Shown one piece after another: positions 1 to 7,540 of a stretch of DNA of 64,000 bases. The notes beneath the pieces are model-generated. The model did not search any database. It had not been told where the DNA came from and saw nothing but the letters and a program-made list of their open reading frames with translations. The stretch lies in the NCBI RefSeq assembly GCF_000701685.1, contig NZ_JNJO01000004.1:116965-180964 (forward strand), read 5' to 3'. A program made the translations under genes and the position numbers. Positions within the stretch are counted from its first letter, which is position 1. Each line of letters starts with the position of its first letter. Source of the DNA: Gemella sanguinis ATCC 700632 (GTDB lineage Bacteria; Bacillota; Bacilli; Staphylococcales; Gemellaceae).

Positions 1-93
1 TGTCCATCTGTAGCAGGATTAATTGCAGCAAATTATGTATATGTTAATTTATTAGAAAATATAAAAATATTAACAATAGAAAAACCAGAATAA
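1..93 (+). CDS. tcdA: 3' end of a probable TcdA (tRNA threonylcarbamoyladenosine dehydratase), partial
   Basis: An open frame enters from the left edge and gives 30 residues, beginning CPSVAGLIAANYV and ending with TAA at 91-93. The PSVAGLI-x-x-x-YV pattern resembles the C-terminal helix of ThiF/E1-like TcdA (CsdL/YgdL) proteins of Firmicutes, which cyclise t6A37 in tRNAs that read ANN codons. Only the tail is visible, so no ATP-binding or catalytic residues can be checked. A strong terminator follows directly, so this is the last gene of its transcript. The family call rests on one short motif and is tentative. Confidence 0.5.
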   Translation, partial: CPSVAGLIAANYVYVNLLENIKILTIEKPE

Positions 94-98
94 AAATT

Positions 99-132
99 AA
101 AAGCAACGCTTTCATTAGCGTTGCTTTTCTTT
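99..132 (+). terminator. Rho-independent terminator after the tcdA-like gene
   Basis: A perfect 12-bp stem (99-110 with 117-128) has a 6-nt loop. It is preceded by A-rich and followed by T-rich sequence, six bases after the stop codon. Confidence 0.9.
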
Positions 133-247
133 GGTTAAAGGTTGACATATACATCTTTTCGAGATTTTCTGTAAACTTTACATGAAATTCGAAAATAATA
201 TTATTTGCATTTTCATAAAAAAAAATCTCAAAAATTTATAATTTTAT

Positions 248-276
248 TTGATTTTTTATATCAAACATTGTATAAT
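248..276 (+). promoter_or_regulatory. Sigma-A promoter for the XRE regulator gene
   Basis: TTGATT (248-253), a 17-nt spacer and a perfect TATAAT (271-276). It lies 27 bp before the TTG start of the next gene, with the AAGGAGG ribosome site at 291-297. Confidence 0.75.
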
Positions 277-303
277 AATTATAGATGAGAAAGGAGGATT
301 ACT

Positions 304-666
304 TTGAAGAATAAAGGAACATTACTGGCACAAAATCTTAAAAAGCTTCGAAAAATGAACAATTACTCTATGTCAGCGGTAGCAGATAAGCTAGAGTTGT
401 CATCTCATGGTGTATATGCTAACTGGGAATACGGCAGAAACGAACCCAATGTTGCTACTCTAGTATCTATTGCGAAATTATATAATGTCACAATAGATGA
501 GTTAGTGGGCTACAAAACTGAAAAAGTAGAACGTTCAGAGTTAGAAGGTACACACTTTGAAGTAATTGATATGATTAAGGCTTTAGATAGCGAAGATTGT
601 AAACTAGTAGAAGAAGTTTTAAGAAGATTTAGGGGATATTCTTTTTCTAGGCACTTGAATCTATAA
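304..666 (+). CDS. XRE/Cro-CI-family transcriptional regulator
   Basis: This 120-residue protein has an N-terminal helix-turn-helix of the Cro/CI type at about residues 8-66 (LKKLRK, SMSAVADKLELSS, then WEYGRNEPN and ITIDELVGYK-like spacing). The remaining ~50 residues are a short charged helical tail without a recognisable sensor or peptidase domain. It starts at TTG 304, fixed by an AAGGAGG site seven bases upstream. It is a single-gene unit with its own promoter (248-276) and a hairpin after it (729-770), so it is not clearly co-transcribed with comG. Its target is unknown. A role in regulating the adjacent comG operon or itself is possible but is only inferred from position. Confidence 0.85.
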   Translation: MKNKGTLLAQNLKKLRKMNNYSMSAVADKLELSSHGVYANWEYGRNEPNVATLVSIAKLYNVTIDELVGYKTEKVERSELEGTHFEVIDMIKALDSEDCKLVEEVLRRFRGYSFSRHLNL

Positions 667-728
667 AATAAATTCAAATTACTTAGGCTATATGGGTTAT
701 ATGTAGTATATTAAATTAATAGTTTGAG

Positions 729-770
729 ATATAGGCTAGGTTAAAAAAATAACTTAGCCTATATTTTCTT
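729..770 (+). terminator. Terminator between the XRE regulator and comGA
   Basis: A 15-bp stem (729-743 with 750-764, one mismatch) has a loop of about 6 nt and is followed by TTTTCTTTTTCTTT. It ends only about 20 bp before the comGA start. It therefore also sits where a comG leader would be. Confidence 0.85.
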
Positions 771-790
771 TTTCTTTAAGGATAAAGGGC

Positions 791-1786
791 GTGATAACTA
801 TAAATACAAAAAATTTGATGATGAAGATTTTAAATGAAGCCATAGAAAAGAAAGCCAGTGATATCCATATTTATCCGAATATAACAGGATATTCCTTTAT
901 AAAACTCAGAGTAATGGGGAATCTGAGTAAATATGAAAAATATTCTAATAGGGAGTTAGAAGCAGTTATTTCATTATTGAAATATAATGCTAATATAGAC
1001 ATTTCAAGAAATAAAGAACCACAAAGTGGTAAGTTTGTTTATAGGCTCTTAGGTAAAGAATATTATCTAAGAGTTTCTACTTTACCTTTAAGTGAATTAT
1101 TTGAAGGTTGTGTAGTGAGAATTTTTACAAATGAAATTGAAGATGTTAAATATAGTATATTTTCAAAAGATAATATATTTATAGATAGACTTGCTTCAAA
1201 AGCAAATGGTCTTATACTCTTTTCAGGACCAACAGGGAGTGGTAAGTCAACATCAATGTATAAATTGGCAAGTAGATGTGCTCAATTAGGGAAACAAGTA
1301 CTTACAATTGAAGATCCTGTAGAAAAAAATATTAATAATTTGATTCAAATGCAGATTAATGAGAAAGCAGGGATAACCTATGAAAATGCTTTGAAATCAA
1401 TGTTACGATGTGATCCAGATGTTCTTGTAGTTGGAGAAGTTCGAGATTATAAAACTGCGGGACAAGTTATAACATCTACTTTTTCTGGACATTTAGTTTT
1501 GAGTACAATTCATGCAGAAAATTCTATAGGTGTGATAAATAGGTTAAGGGATTTAAATTTATCACATGAAGATATAAAACAAACTATAATCTGTATTGTC
1601 TCTCAAAGATTAGTTAGATTAACTAACAATAAAAGGGGATTAATTACCGAAATATTAACAAAAGAAGAAATTCAAAATTATATTGATAATAAAATTAGAA
1701 ATAATAATTCTTTACAACATAAATTTAATATAGCCTATGAGAAGGAGATAATATCGCTTAATGAAAAAGAAAAATGGGGATATTAG
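791..1786 (+). CDS. comGA: ComGA, competence pseudopilus assembly ATPase
   Basis: This is a GspE/PilB-type secretion ATPase of 331 residues, normal for ComGA. It powers assembly of the competence pseudopilus at the cytoplasmic face of the membrane. Visible motifs are the Walker A GPTGSGKST near residue 145, the Asp box around EDPVEKN, and Walker B DVLVVGEVRD followed by the His box STIHAE. It lacks the C-terminal tetracysteine zinc motif of many PilB proteins. It starts at GTG 791 with an AAGGA about nine bases upstream; no second convincing start is nearby. It is the first gene of comGA-GG and overlaps comGB. No ComX-type or ComK-type box was recognised upstream. Confidence 0.95.
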   Translation: MITINTKNLMMKILNEAIEKKASDIHIYPNITGYSFIKLRVMGNLSKYEKYSNRELEAVISLLKYNANIDISRNKEPQSGKFVYRLLGKEYYLRVSTLPLSELFEGCVVRIFTNEIEDVKYSIFSKDNIFIDRLASKANGLILFSGPTGSGKSTSMYKLASRCAQLGKQVLTIEDPVEKNINNLIQMQINEKAGITYENALKSMLRCDPDVLVVGEVRDYKTAGQVITSTFSGHLVLSTIHAENSIGVINRLRDLNLSHEDIKQTIICIVSQRLVRLTNNKRGLITEILTKEEIQNYIDNKIRNNNSLQHKFNIAYEKEIISLNEKEKWGY

Positions 1787-2807
1787 CAAAATTCTTGATG
1801 AAGAGAATAAAATCTATTTTATTCAAAGGTTATCTGAATTAATCGAGCATGGTTATATGCTTGAAGATTCAATTGAATTTCTATTGTTTCAATATGATGT
1901 TTCTTTAGAAAAAATTGACAGTTTAAAATTAGAGCTCTCTCATGGTAAAAAATTATCGGATTTATTAAGATATCTAGGATATTCTACATTTGTTACAAGC
2001 AAAATGAAGTTTGCAGAAGATTATGGTAGCATAGAAGATATGCTTTTAGAAATTGAAAATTATCTAAGAATAAAAAAAGAACAAAAAGAAAAAGTAATAA
2101 AAACTTTAAGATATCCTTTAATTCTTACCATTGCATTAATTACTTTAATCATGGTATTTAACTTGTTAGTAATTCCGCAGTTTGAAAATATTTATACATC
2201 ATCTAGTATAAAAATGGATATTCAAACGATTCTTCTAATAAAAATTATTTATTACACCCCTAAAATTATATCTATTATAGTGATCTTGTCAATAATAGTA
2301 TTAGTTTATATGATATATATATATAAATATAGGAAGAATATATTTTTAAATACACTTATGTATATTCCAAAAATAAGAGTTTATGCTAGACTATATTATT
2401 CATATAAATTCACTTTGGAATTGAGTTTATTTCTAATGAGCGGTTTTTCATTAAAAACTGCATTAGAAGTTATTATAGAAGAAAACTATGACTATTATTT
2501 GACCTATTTTTCTAAAAAAATAATGAGAGATTTAGATAAAGGACTTAGCTTTGAAGAAGCAATTGCCAGTATTAAGTTTTTTGATAAATCAGTAGAAAAA
2601 TTTGTAATTCATGGTATAAATAATGGATTAATTGATAGGGAGTTGAAATTGTTTAGTGAATTAATGTTAGATACTTTTTTAACATCACTAGATAAAATGT
2701 TAAGAAAATTTCAGCCAGTGTTATTTGCTATATTAGCATTTGTAATAATAGGTTTATATATGGTTATACTAATGCCTATATTTAATATGGCAAGTTCGCT
2801 GAAATAA
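1761..2807 (+). CDS. comGB: ComGB, competence pseudopilus inner-membrane platform protein
   Basis: This 348-residue polytopic protein belongs to the GspF/PilC family, the membrane platform on which the ComGA ATPase acts. Two T2SSF halves are visible. The first contains AEDYGSIEDML and is followed by a hydrophobic segment near residues 118-140. A second segment lies near 165-190, the second F-domain contains FLMSGFSLKTALE, and a C-terminal membrane helix ends in ILMPIFNMASSLK. The ATG at 1761 overlaps comGA by 26 bp; AAGGAG at 1742-1747 is rather far (13 nt), so translation may be coupled. The sequence is divergent from Bacillus ComGB but position and topology agree. Confidence 0.9.
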   Translation: MKKKNGDISKILDEENKIYFIQRLSELIEHGYMLEDSIEFLLFQYDVSLEKIDSLKLELSHGKKLSDLLRYLGYSTFVTSKMKFAEDYGSIEDMLLEIENYLRIKKEQKEKVIKTLRYPLILTIALITLIMVFNLLVIPQFENIYTSSSIKMDIQTILLIKIIYYTPKIISIIVILSIIVLVYMIYIYKYRKNIFLNTLMYIPKIRVYARLYYSYKFTLELSLFLMSGFSLKTALEVIIEENYDYYLTYFSKKIMRDLDKGLSFEEAIASIKFFDKSVEKFVIHGINNGLIDRELKLFSELMLDTFLTSLDKMLRKFQPVLFAILAFVIIGLYMVILMPIFNMASSLK

Positions 2808-2817
2808 GGAGAGAAAT

Positions 2818-3150
2818 ATGACAAAGAAAGTTCTTAAAATTAAAGGTAAAGAAGCTTTCACGCTTATAGAGATGTTGATAGTCTTATTTATCATAGCAAT
2901 ACTACTTATTTTAATTATTCCTAATATAACAAAAAATATAGATAGTGCTAAAGATAAAAGTTCAGAAGCATATGAAAAGACTGTTCAATCACAAGTTACT
3001 GCTTATGAAATTAATGAAAAAGATCCTGATGTAACATTCGATAAGTTAGTAAATAAACATTATTTAGAAGGCCCAGTAGAAAAGGCGAGTAAAGCCCCTA
3101 ATGGGAAACAAATAATAATTTCAAATGGAAAAGCTACATTACAGAGATAA
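2818..3150 (+). CDS. comGC: ComGC, major competence pseudopilin
   Basis: This is a type IV prepilin-like protein of 110 residues and the expected major subunit of the competence pilus. After a basic leader comes the processing site KEA/FTLIEM, in which Ala replaces the usual Gly at -1, as in streptococcal ComGC. Glu5 of the mature protein is present, and a ~20-residue hydrophobic helix follows (LIVLFIIAILLILIIP). A ComC/PilD-type prepilin peptidase is needed but is not encoded here. It starts at ATG 2818 behind GGAGA. It follows comGB by 10 bp and overlaps comGD. Confidence 0.95.
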   Translation: MTKKVLKIKGKEAFTLIEMLIVLFIIAILLILIIPNITKNIDSAKDKSSEAYEKTVQSQVTAYEINEKDPDVTFDKLVNKHYLEGPVEKASKAPNGKQIIISNGKATLQR

Positions 3151-3565
3151 TTCAGCATTTAGTTTAATTGAAATGATGGCTGTATTATTTATAGTAGGTA
3201 TTTTAATAATCATTTTATCGATGATTACTATATCTAATTATTCTAAGTATAAGGATAGGATGGCGTTAAATGAAGTTATTTCTGATATATACCTCGTTCA
3301 AACAGACAGTTTAAAAAGTAACAATTCTTACATTGATTTTTTTACTAGAGATAATGAGTATATTGTTTATTCAAATGGCAAAAAAGTATGGAAAAAAATA
3401 CCACGTGGTGGTAGGACATTACTTAATGGAAACACAATTAGATTGAAATATAGACATGGTAATTTGGTTTCAAAAGCTAATACTATAGATGTAAAACTAT
3501 CATCATGTAAATATAGGGTAATAGTTCATTTAGATTCAGGATATATTACTGTAGATGAAGTCTAG
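3125..3565 (+). CDS. comGD: ComGD-like minor pseudopilin
   Basis: This 146-residue protein has a prepilin N-terminus: a short leader, the processing site NSA/FSLIEM with mature Glu5, and a hydrophobic helix (LFIVGILIIILSMI). The C-terminal portion is predicted extracellular and resembles no named domain by eye. Minor pseudopilins such as ComGD are thought to prime pilus assembly and sit at its tip. Its ATG lies inside comGC (26-bp overlap) without a clear ribosome site, suggesting coupled translation. The letter D is given from gene order. Confidence 0.85.
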   Translation: MEKLHYRDNSAFSLIEMMAVLFIVGILIIILSMITISNYSKYKDRMALNEVISDIYLVQTDSLKSNNSYIDFFTRDNEYIVYSNGKKVWKKIPRGGRTLLNGNTIRLKYRHGNLVSKANTIDVKLSSCKYRVIVHLDSGYITVDEV

Positions 3566-3839
3566 AAATAATGGTTTTACATTTATAGAGATAATGGCTG
3601 CTTTGTTTATATGTTCATTAATATTTGTTTATTTGATACCAAATATGGTAAAACAATATTCTAATTTATCAAAAGCAGAAAAAGAATTAGAGATGCGAGA
3701 ACTTCTTTATGAAGAAATAAGTAATCATAAAGGTCAGAAACATTTTAAAGTAAGAAGAGAAAGCTATGTGATAATAGTTAGTGGAAATAGAGCTGAAATA
3801 TATGATGAGAAAACAAGGAATAAGATTAAGTATGGGTAG
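3555..3839 (+). CDS. comGE: ComGE-like minor pseudopilin
   Basis: This is a short (94-residue) prepilin-like protein. After a five-residue leader it has the site NG/FTFIEIM with mature Glu5, then the hydrophobic helix MAALFICSLIFVYLIP, then a charged helical and beta tail. It overlaps comGD by 11 bp and the next gene by 8 bp, typical of tightly coupled comG operons. The name is by order; the sequence outside the pilin signature is not distinctive. Confidence 0.8.
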   Translation: MKSRNNGFTFIEIMAALFICSLIFVYLIPNMVKQYSNLSKAEKELEMRELLYEEISNHKGQKHFKVRRESYVIIVSGNRAEIYDEKTRNKIKYG

Positions 3840-4278
3840 AAAAAATGATGGTTTTACTCTAATAGAATTGATAGTATCTTTATTTTTATTAACTATCTTA
3901 TCAGTGCTTCTTATGTTAATATTAGAAACTACTGTTAAAACATCAAAAAGATTTATGAATTATACAGATTATGAATATGCTTTAGCACATAAAAAAATTT
4001 TTGAAATCTATAATGCAAGTAATGTGGTTGATAGGTTTAGCAATCACATCGTTATGGAATCAAAAGATAATAAAGAAGAAGTATTACTAATCTTTAGGGG
4101 AGATAGAGTATTCCTAGAAAAAAAGAAAAATACAAATTCGTATGTAGGCAATATTTTACTTTTAAAAAAATTAAAAGGGTATTCTATAAACCAAGATGGA
4201 AATTTATTAAAGATAAGTATAATTGATAGAAATAACAAAAAGCGTATTTTACATCTAAAATTAAAAAATAATAAATAA
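3832..4278 (+). CDS. comGF: ComGF-like minor pseudopilin
   Basis: This is the fourth prepilin-like protein in the operon. The frame is open from GTG 3781. The better start is ATG 3832, because it gives the short prepilin leader MGRKND before the site G/FTLIEL, and AAGGA lies at 3815-3819. This makes 148 residues. The hydrophobic helix is LIVSLFLLTILSVLLMLILE, followed by a domain of about 115 residues with several basic, beta-like segments, the length expected of ComGF. It overlaps comGE by 8 bp. The N-terminal 17 codons of the longer frame are probably not translated. Confidence 0.85.
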   Translation: MGRKNDGFTLIELIVSLFLLTILSVLLMLILETTVKTSKRFMNYTDYEYALAHKKIFEIYNASNVVDRFSNHIVMESKDNKEEVLLIFRGDRVFLEKKKNTNSYVGNILLLKKLKGYSINQDGNLLKISIIDRNNKKRILHLKLKNNK

Positions 4279-4346
4279 ATATTAAACAACAGAATAAATA
4301 AGTAAAAATACTATTAAATAGAGAAGATTTAATTTAAGTAAAGTAA

Positions 4347-4380
4347 AGTGGTGGTACAAAAAACTTAAAAAATCCTCCCT
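4347..4380 (+). other. T-box-like fragment between comGF and comGG
   Basis: The stretch contains AGTGGTGGTAC followed by AACTTAAAAAATCCTCCCT. It closely resembles the T-box core and terminator arm seen intact at 22451-22480 (AGGGTGGTAAC ... GGTCGTCCCT). No specifier stem or downstream terminator helix with a T-run is visible. It may be a decayed T-box remnant or a coincidence. Confidence 0.25.
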
Positions 4381-4416
4381 AAATAAAGAACTCCAACACA
4401 AGAAAGAGATGTAAAT

Positions 4417-4590
4417 ATGAATAAAGAAGGAAATGCTATTATAATTTCAATAATGACATTACTTTTTGTCATAATTGTTATGTTTAGCATAATAGGAATA
4501 TACATAAATAAATTTTATAGTATAAAAAGTTTAAATGATTATTATGATAAAAATATAGTATTACAATTGAAAATTAATAATTCTAAATAA
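4417..4590 (+). CDS. comGG: Short ComGG-like (PilX-like) membrane-anchored protein
   Basis: This 57-codon gene runs from ATG 4417 (MNKEGNAIIIS...) to TAA 4588-4590. A short charged leader with Gly5 precedes a ~24-residue hydrophobic helix, then a polar tail of ~25 residues. This is the layout of ComGG/PilX-type minor pilins, which often lack Glu5. It occupies the comGG position, 138 bp after comGF and before a strong terminator. A purine-rich AGAAAGAGA lies seven bases upstream. ComGG proteins are usually about 100-130 residues, so this one is either truncated or a minimal form. The hydrophobic helix and position are seen; the role is inferred. Confidence 0.6.
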   Translation: MNKEGNAIIISIMTLLFVIIVMFSIIGIYINKFYSIKSLNDYYDKNIVLQLKINNSK

Positions 4591-4593
4591 TGG

Positions 4594-4637
4594 AAAATAC
4601 GGCTTTAAAAGATATAGGTTTTAAAGCTGTATTTTTT
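4594..4637 (+). terminator. Terminator of the comG operon
   Basis: A long stem (4594-4610 with 4619-4635, about 16 pairs with one G-T) runs into a T-run. It begins four bases after the comGG stop. Confidence 0.9.
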
Positions 4638-4727
4638 AATGATATCTAACATATATTTATTGCTTTGTTTAGGCAAATAGTTTAAAATGTTATTATATTA
4701 TGTGTAATAAGTTAAAGGAGAATATTA

Positions 4728-4982
4728 ATGAGTAAAAAATCTATTTTAGCATTGACAGTAGTAGGAATAGGTGCTTTAGCGACAGTAGCTATTTTTACTA
4801 AAAATGATCAAATCAATAAAGAAGATGAACAAAAAATAAAAGAATCAAAAGAATATCTTGAATCTAAGGGTTATGTAATTAGTAGAAATGGTTTTCCTAT
4901 AAATGGATTTGATTTTCTTTCCGTTTCAAGTTTACCAACATATTATAAAGTAGCTAAAACAGTAGCTAAGTATGTATTATAG
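4728..4982 (+). CDS. Small single-pass membrane protein of unknown function
   Basis: This 84-residue protein has a basic start (MSKKS), one hydrophobic helix at about residues 5-24 (LALTVVGIGALATVAIF), a charged segment KEDEQKIKESKEYLES that could form a short coiled coil, and a C-terminal tail ending VAKTVAKYVL. I do not recognise the family; the layout recalls YtxH-type small stress proteins, but the match is not convincing. It has a strong AAAGGAG site at 4714-4720. It precedes the YihY-family gene by 3 bp, so the two are almost surely co-translated. Confidence 0.7.
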   Translation: MSKKSILALTVVGIGALATVAIFTKNDQINKEDEQKIKESKEYLESKGYVISRNGFPINGFDFLSVSSLPTYYKVAKTVAKYVL

Positions 4983-4985
4983 ACT

Positions 4986-5891
4986 ATGTTTATTCCAGAA
5001 AAGAATTATTCATTTTATGAAGCGGAACCTAAAGGTAAATTAACAATAAAAAAATTCTGTAAGGAAATGTATTATAGGATAATGTATGATGAAATTTCGT
5101 TATTATCAGCAAATTTGAGCTATTATTTTATATTATCTTTATTTCCTATGTTGATAGTTGCAGTGGCATTAACACCTTACTTTAACATAGATCAGAAGTT
5201 TTTACTTGATAAAATTCAAAGTTTTGCACCTGGTGAATTAGGTGATTTTATATTTGGAATGATTTCTGAAGTATTAAATAGTAAAAATAATAATACTATT
5301 ATTACCTTAGGTATTGTATTTACCTTATGGTCTGCATCAAATGGTATTTATGGTATAATTATAGCATTTAACAATGCATTTAGAGTAAGAGACGGAAGGA
5401 TATGGATAGTAACTAAGTTAATAAGTATATTATTTACTGTATTGTTTTTAGTAGGTATGTTTCTAGTTTTAGCTCTAGTGGTTTTTGGAAAACAACTTAC
5501 ATATTTACTATTTCATAAGTTAAACTTAGATGAAGGTTTTTATAATGTATGGTCATATTTGAGCTATAGTTTTCCAATTATGTTTACTTTTATAGTTTTC
5601 GTATTTTTATATATATTAGGTCCTAATTTACGCTTGAAATTAATTAGCATTTTCCCAGGAGCTGTATTTTCTACAATTTCTTGGACACTTGTCAGTAGAT
5701 TATTTGGATATTACATTGATCATTTTTCAAGTTATATTAAAACCTACGGAACAATTGGAGCATTAATGGCGTTTATTATCTGGCTATATATTACAGGTTA
5801 TATTTTAATTTTGGGTGCAGAAATTAATGCTATTTTTCATAATTATAAAGTTGAACACAGGGTTTTTGAAGAGACACATACGATCGAATAA
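4986..5891 (+). CDS. YihY/BrkB-family integral membrane protein
   Basis: This 301-residue protein has six hydrophobic segments and the family hallmarks: LSANLSYYFILSLFPMLIV near residue 40, then ASNGIYGIIIAFNNAFRVRDGR, and a C-terminal YGTIGALMAFIIWLYITGYILILGAEINA. The family (PF03631) was once mislabelled RNase BN; its role in Firmicutes is unsettled, with transport suggested. There is no ribosome site before the ATG. The upstream 84-residue gene ends three bases earlier, so coupling is likely. A terminator follows at once. Confidence 0.9.
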   Translation: MFIPEKNYSFYEAEPKGKLTIKKFCKEMYYRIMYDEISLLSANLSYYFILSLFPMLIVAVALTPYFNIDQKFLLDKIQSFAPGELGDFIFGMISEVLNSKNNNTIITLGIVFTLWSASNGIYGIIIAFNNAFRVRDGRIWIVTKLISILFTVLFLVGMFLVLALVVFGKQLTYLLFHKLNLDEGFYNVWSYLSYSFPIMFTFIVFVFLYILGPNLRLKLISIFPGAVFSTISWTLVSRLFGYYIDHFSSYIKTYGTIGALMAFIIWLYITGYILILGAEINAIFHNYKVEHRVFEETHTIE

Positions 5892-5892
5892 A

Positions 5893-5931
5893 ATAATGAC
5901 AGGGTTGATTATTCAATCCTGTCATTATTCT
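5893..5931 (+). terminator. Terminator after the yihY-family gene
   Basis: An inverted repeat of about 14 bp (5895-5909 with 5913-5926) is flanked by AATA and TATTCTT. The T-run is modest. Confidence 0.8.
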
Positions 5932-6024
5932 TAAGGTCAATATTATGTTAAAATTTTTAAACTTATAGTATAATAAATTCATAACTAGTAATTAATTTAG
6001 TAATTATGAAAGGTAATATATAAT

Positions 6025-6513
6025 ATGATAAAAGAAGTATATTTAGCAGGTGGATGTTTTTGGGGAGTAGAAGGATATTTTGCTCAATTAAATGGTGTAA
6101 TTGAGACAAAAGTAGGTTATAGTAATGGTCAGACAGAAAAAACAAATTATAATTTAATTAAGTCGACTGACCATGCAGAAGTTATTTACTTAAAATATAA
6201 TGATGAAATACTACCATTAACTGATGTTTTACGTCATTATTTTAGAATTATTGACCCTACTAGTGTTAACAAGCAAGGGGGGGATGTTGGACGTCAATAT
6301 AGAACAGGAATATATTATATTGACGAAGATACAGCTGAAATAGCAAGACAGTTTATTGATGAACTGCAGAAAAAAATTGATAAGAAAATAGTTGTTGAAG
6401 TTGAAAAAGTAAACAATTATATAGATGCTGAAGAATATCATCAAAAATATCTTGAAAAAAATCCAACAGGTTATTGCCATGTTGATTTAAGCTTAGCTAA
6501 GAAAAGTTTATAA
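6025..6513 (+). CDS. msrA: MsrA, peptide methionine-(S)-S-oxide reductase
   Basis: This 162-residue cytosolic enzyme reduces methionine-S-sulfoxide in proteins. The active-site motif GGCFWGVE is at residues 9-16, with the catalytic Cys at 11. DPTSVNKQGGDVGRQYRTGIYY follows, carrying the family's substrate-binding region, and a likely resolving Cys sits near residue 151 (TGYCHVD). It is a stand-alone MsrA without the fused MsrB domain found in some streptococci, and no msrB is in the window. The start at ATG 6025 follows GAAAGG. It is a single-gene unit bounded by the preceding terminator and the ppaC promoter. Confidence 0.95.
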   Translation: MIKEVYLAGGCFWGVEGYFAQLNGVIETKVGYSNGQTEKTNYNLIKSTDHAEVIYLKYNDEILPLTDVLRHYFRIIDPTSVNKQGGDVGRQYRTGIYYIDEDTAEIARQFIDELQKKIDKKIVVEVEKVNNYIDAEEYHQKYLEKNPTGYCHVDLSLAKKSL

Positions 6514-6539
6514 TTAACAGTTTAAAACTAAGAAATGTT

Positions 6540-6568
6540 TTGAAAAAAAATAAAAAAAAAGGTAAAAT
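6540..6568 (+). promoter_or_regulatory. Promoter of ppaC
   Basis: TTGAAA (6540-6545), a 17-nt spacer that is nearly all A, and TAAAAT (6563-6568). It lies 34 bp before the ppaC ATG. Confidence 0.6.
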
Positions 6569-6602
6569 AATAGATAAGTATATTTAATAGAGGAGTTAAA
6601 AA

Positions 6603-7529
6603 ATGACAAATATTTTAATTTTTGGACATAAAAATCCAGATACAGACACAATTTGTTCTGCTATCGTTTATAACAATTTAAAAAGACTTCAAGGTATGGA
6701 TACAGAAGCAGTAAGACTTGGAGAATTAAATGATGAAACTAAATATGCACTAGAATACTTTGGTGTAAGTACACCTCGTCTAGTAGAAAGTCTTAAAGAA
6801 GGACAACATGTAATATTAGTCGATCATAACGAATTCCAACAATCAGCTAATGGAATTGAAAATGCAGTAATTCGTGAAGTTATTGATCACCATAGAATTG
6901 CTAACTTTGAAACTGCAGCACCATTATATTACAGAGCAGAACCACTTGGATGTACTGCAACTATCTTAAAGAAAATTTATGAAGAACAAAGTGTACATAT
7001 AAATAAACAAATGGCTGGACTTATGTTATCAGCAATTATCTCTGATTCATTATTACTTAAATCACCAACATGTACATTACGTGATAAAGTTGCAGCAGAA
7101 GAATTAGCTGCTATTGCAGAGGTTAATTTAGAAGAATATGGATTAGCAATGCTAAAAGCAGGAGCGTCTACTAAAGATAAAAAAGCTGAAGAATTAATTT
7201 CATTAGATGCTAAAGAATTCATCTTAGGAGATGACAAACTGATCGTTGCGCAAATAAATACAGTAGATGAGAAAGAAGTATCTGAACGTAAAGAAGAACT
7301 AGTTAGTGCTATAAATAAAGAAATCTCAGAAAAAGGATTATCTGCATTTGTGTTTGTTATTACTAATATCTTAACTTCAAACTCTGAAGTTTTAGTACTA
7401 GGAGATAAAAAAGATAAAGTCGCTTCAGCATTTAATAAGGCTTTAAACAATGATTTTATGTTATTAGAGGGAGTAGTTTCACGTAAAAAACAAGTAGTTC
7501 CTCAAATTACAGAAGAGTTTACAAAATAA
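6603..7529 (+). CDS. ppaC: PpaC, manganese-dependent inorganic pyrophosphatase (family II)
   Basis: This 308-residue cytosolic enzyme hydrolyses pyrophosphate to two phosphates, pulling biosynthetic reactions forward. It is a DHH-family protein. Metal ligands are visible in GHKNPDTDTICS (residues 8-19), VDHNE near 75 and the DHH motif VIDHHR near 97. The C-terminal DHHA2 domain is present, ending in the SRKKQVVPQI substrate clamp. The length is normal for family II. GAGGAG precedes ATG 6603. It is monocistronic, with its own promoter and a weak hairpin after it. Confidence 0.97.
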   Translation: MTNILIFGHKNPDTDTICSAIVYNNLKRLQGMDTEAVRLGELNDETKYALEYFGVSTPRLVESLKEGQHVILVDHNEFQQSANGIENAVIREVIDHHRIANFETAAPLYYRAEPLGCTATILKKIYEEQSVHINKQMAGLMLSAIISDSLLLKSPTCTLRDKVAAEELAAIAEVNLEEYGLAMLKAGASTKDKKAEELISLDAKEFILGDDKLIVAQINTVDEKEVSERKEELVSAINKEISEKGLSAFVFVITNILTSNSEVLVLGDKKDKVASAFNKALNNDFMLLEGVVSRKKQVVPQITEEFTK

Positions 7530-7540
7530 TTTAGAATATT

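Noticed and set aside
142..170. TTGACA at 142-147 as the promoter of the XRE gene
   Set aside because: No acceptable -10 lies 16-18 bp downstream; the TTGATT/TATAAT pair at 248-276 is better and closer.
3781..3831. Upstream extension of comGF from GTG 3781
   Set aside because: It would place 23 residues ahead of the prepilin processing site, unlike other comG pilins, and lacks a ribosome site; ATG 3832 fits better.
5963..6145. Minus-strand frame near the msrA start
   Set aside because: It is antisense to msrA and its promoter region, with no domain.
6977..7450. Long minus-strand frame (157 codons) across ppaC
   Set aside because: Antisense to a complete, well-conserved gene. No ribosome site, low complexity (Ser/Ala/Leu), no family resemblance; it arises from the codon pattern of ppaC.
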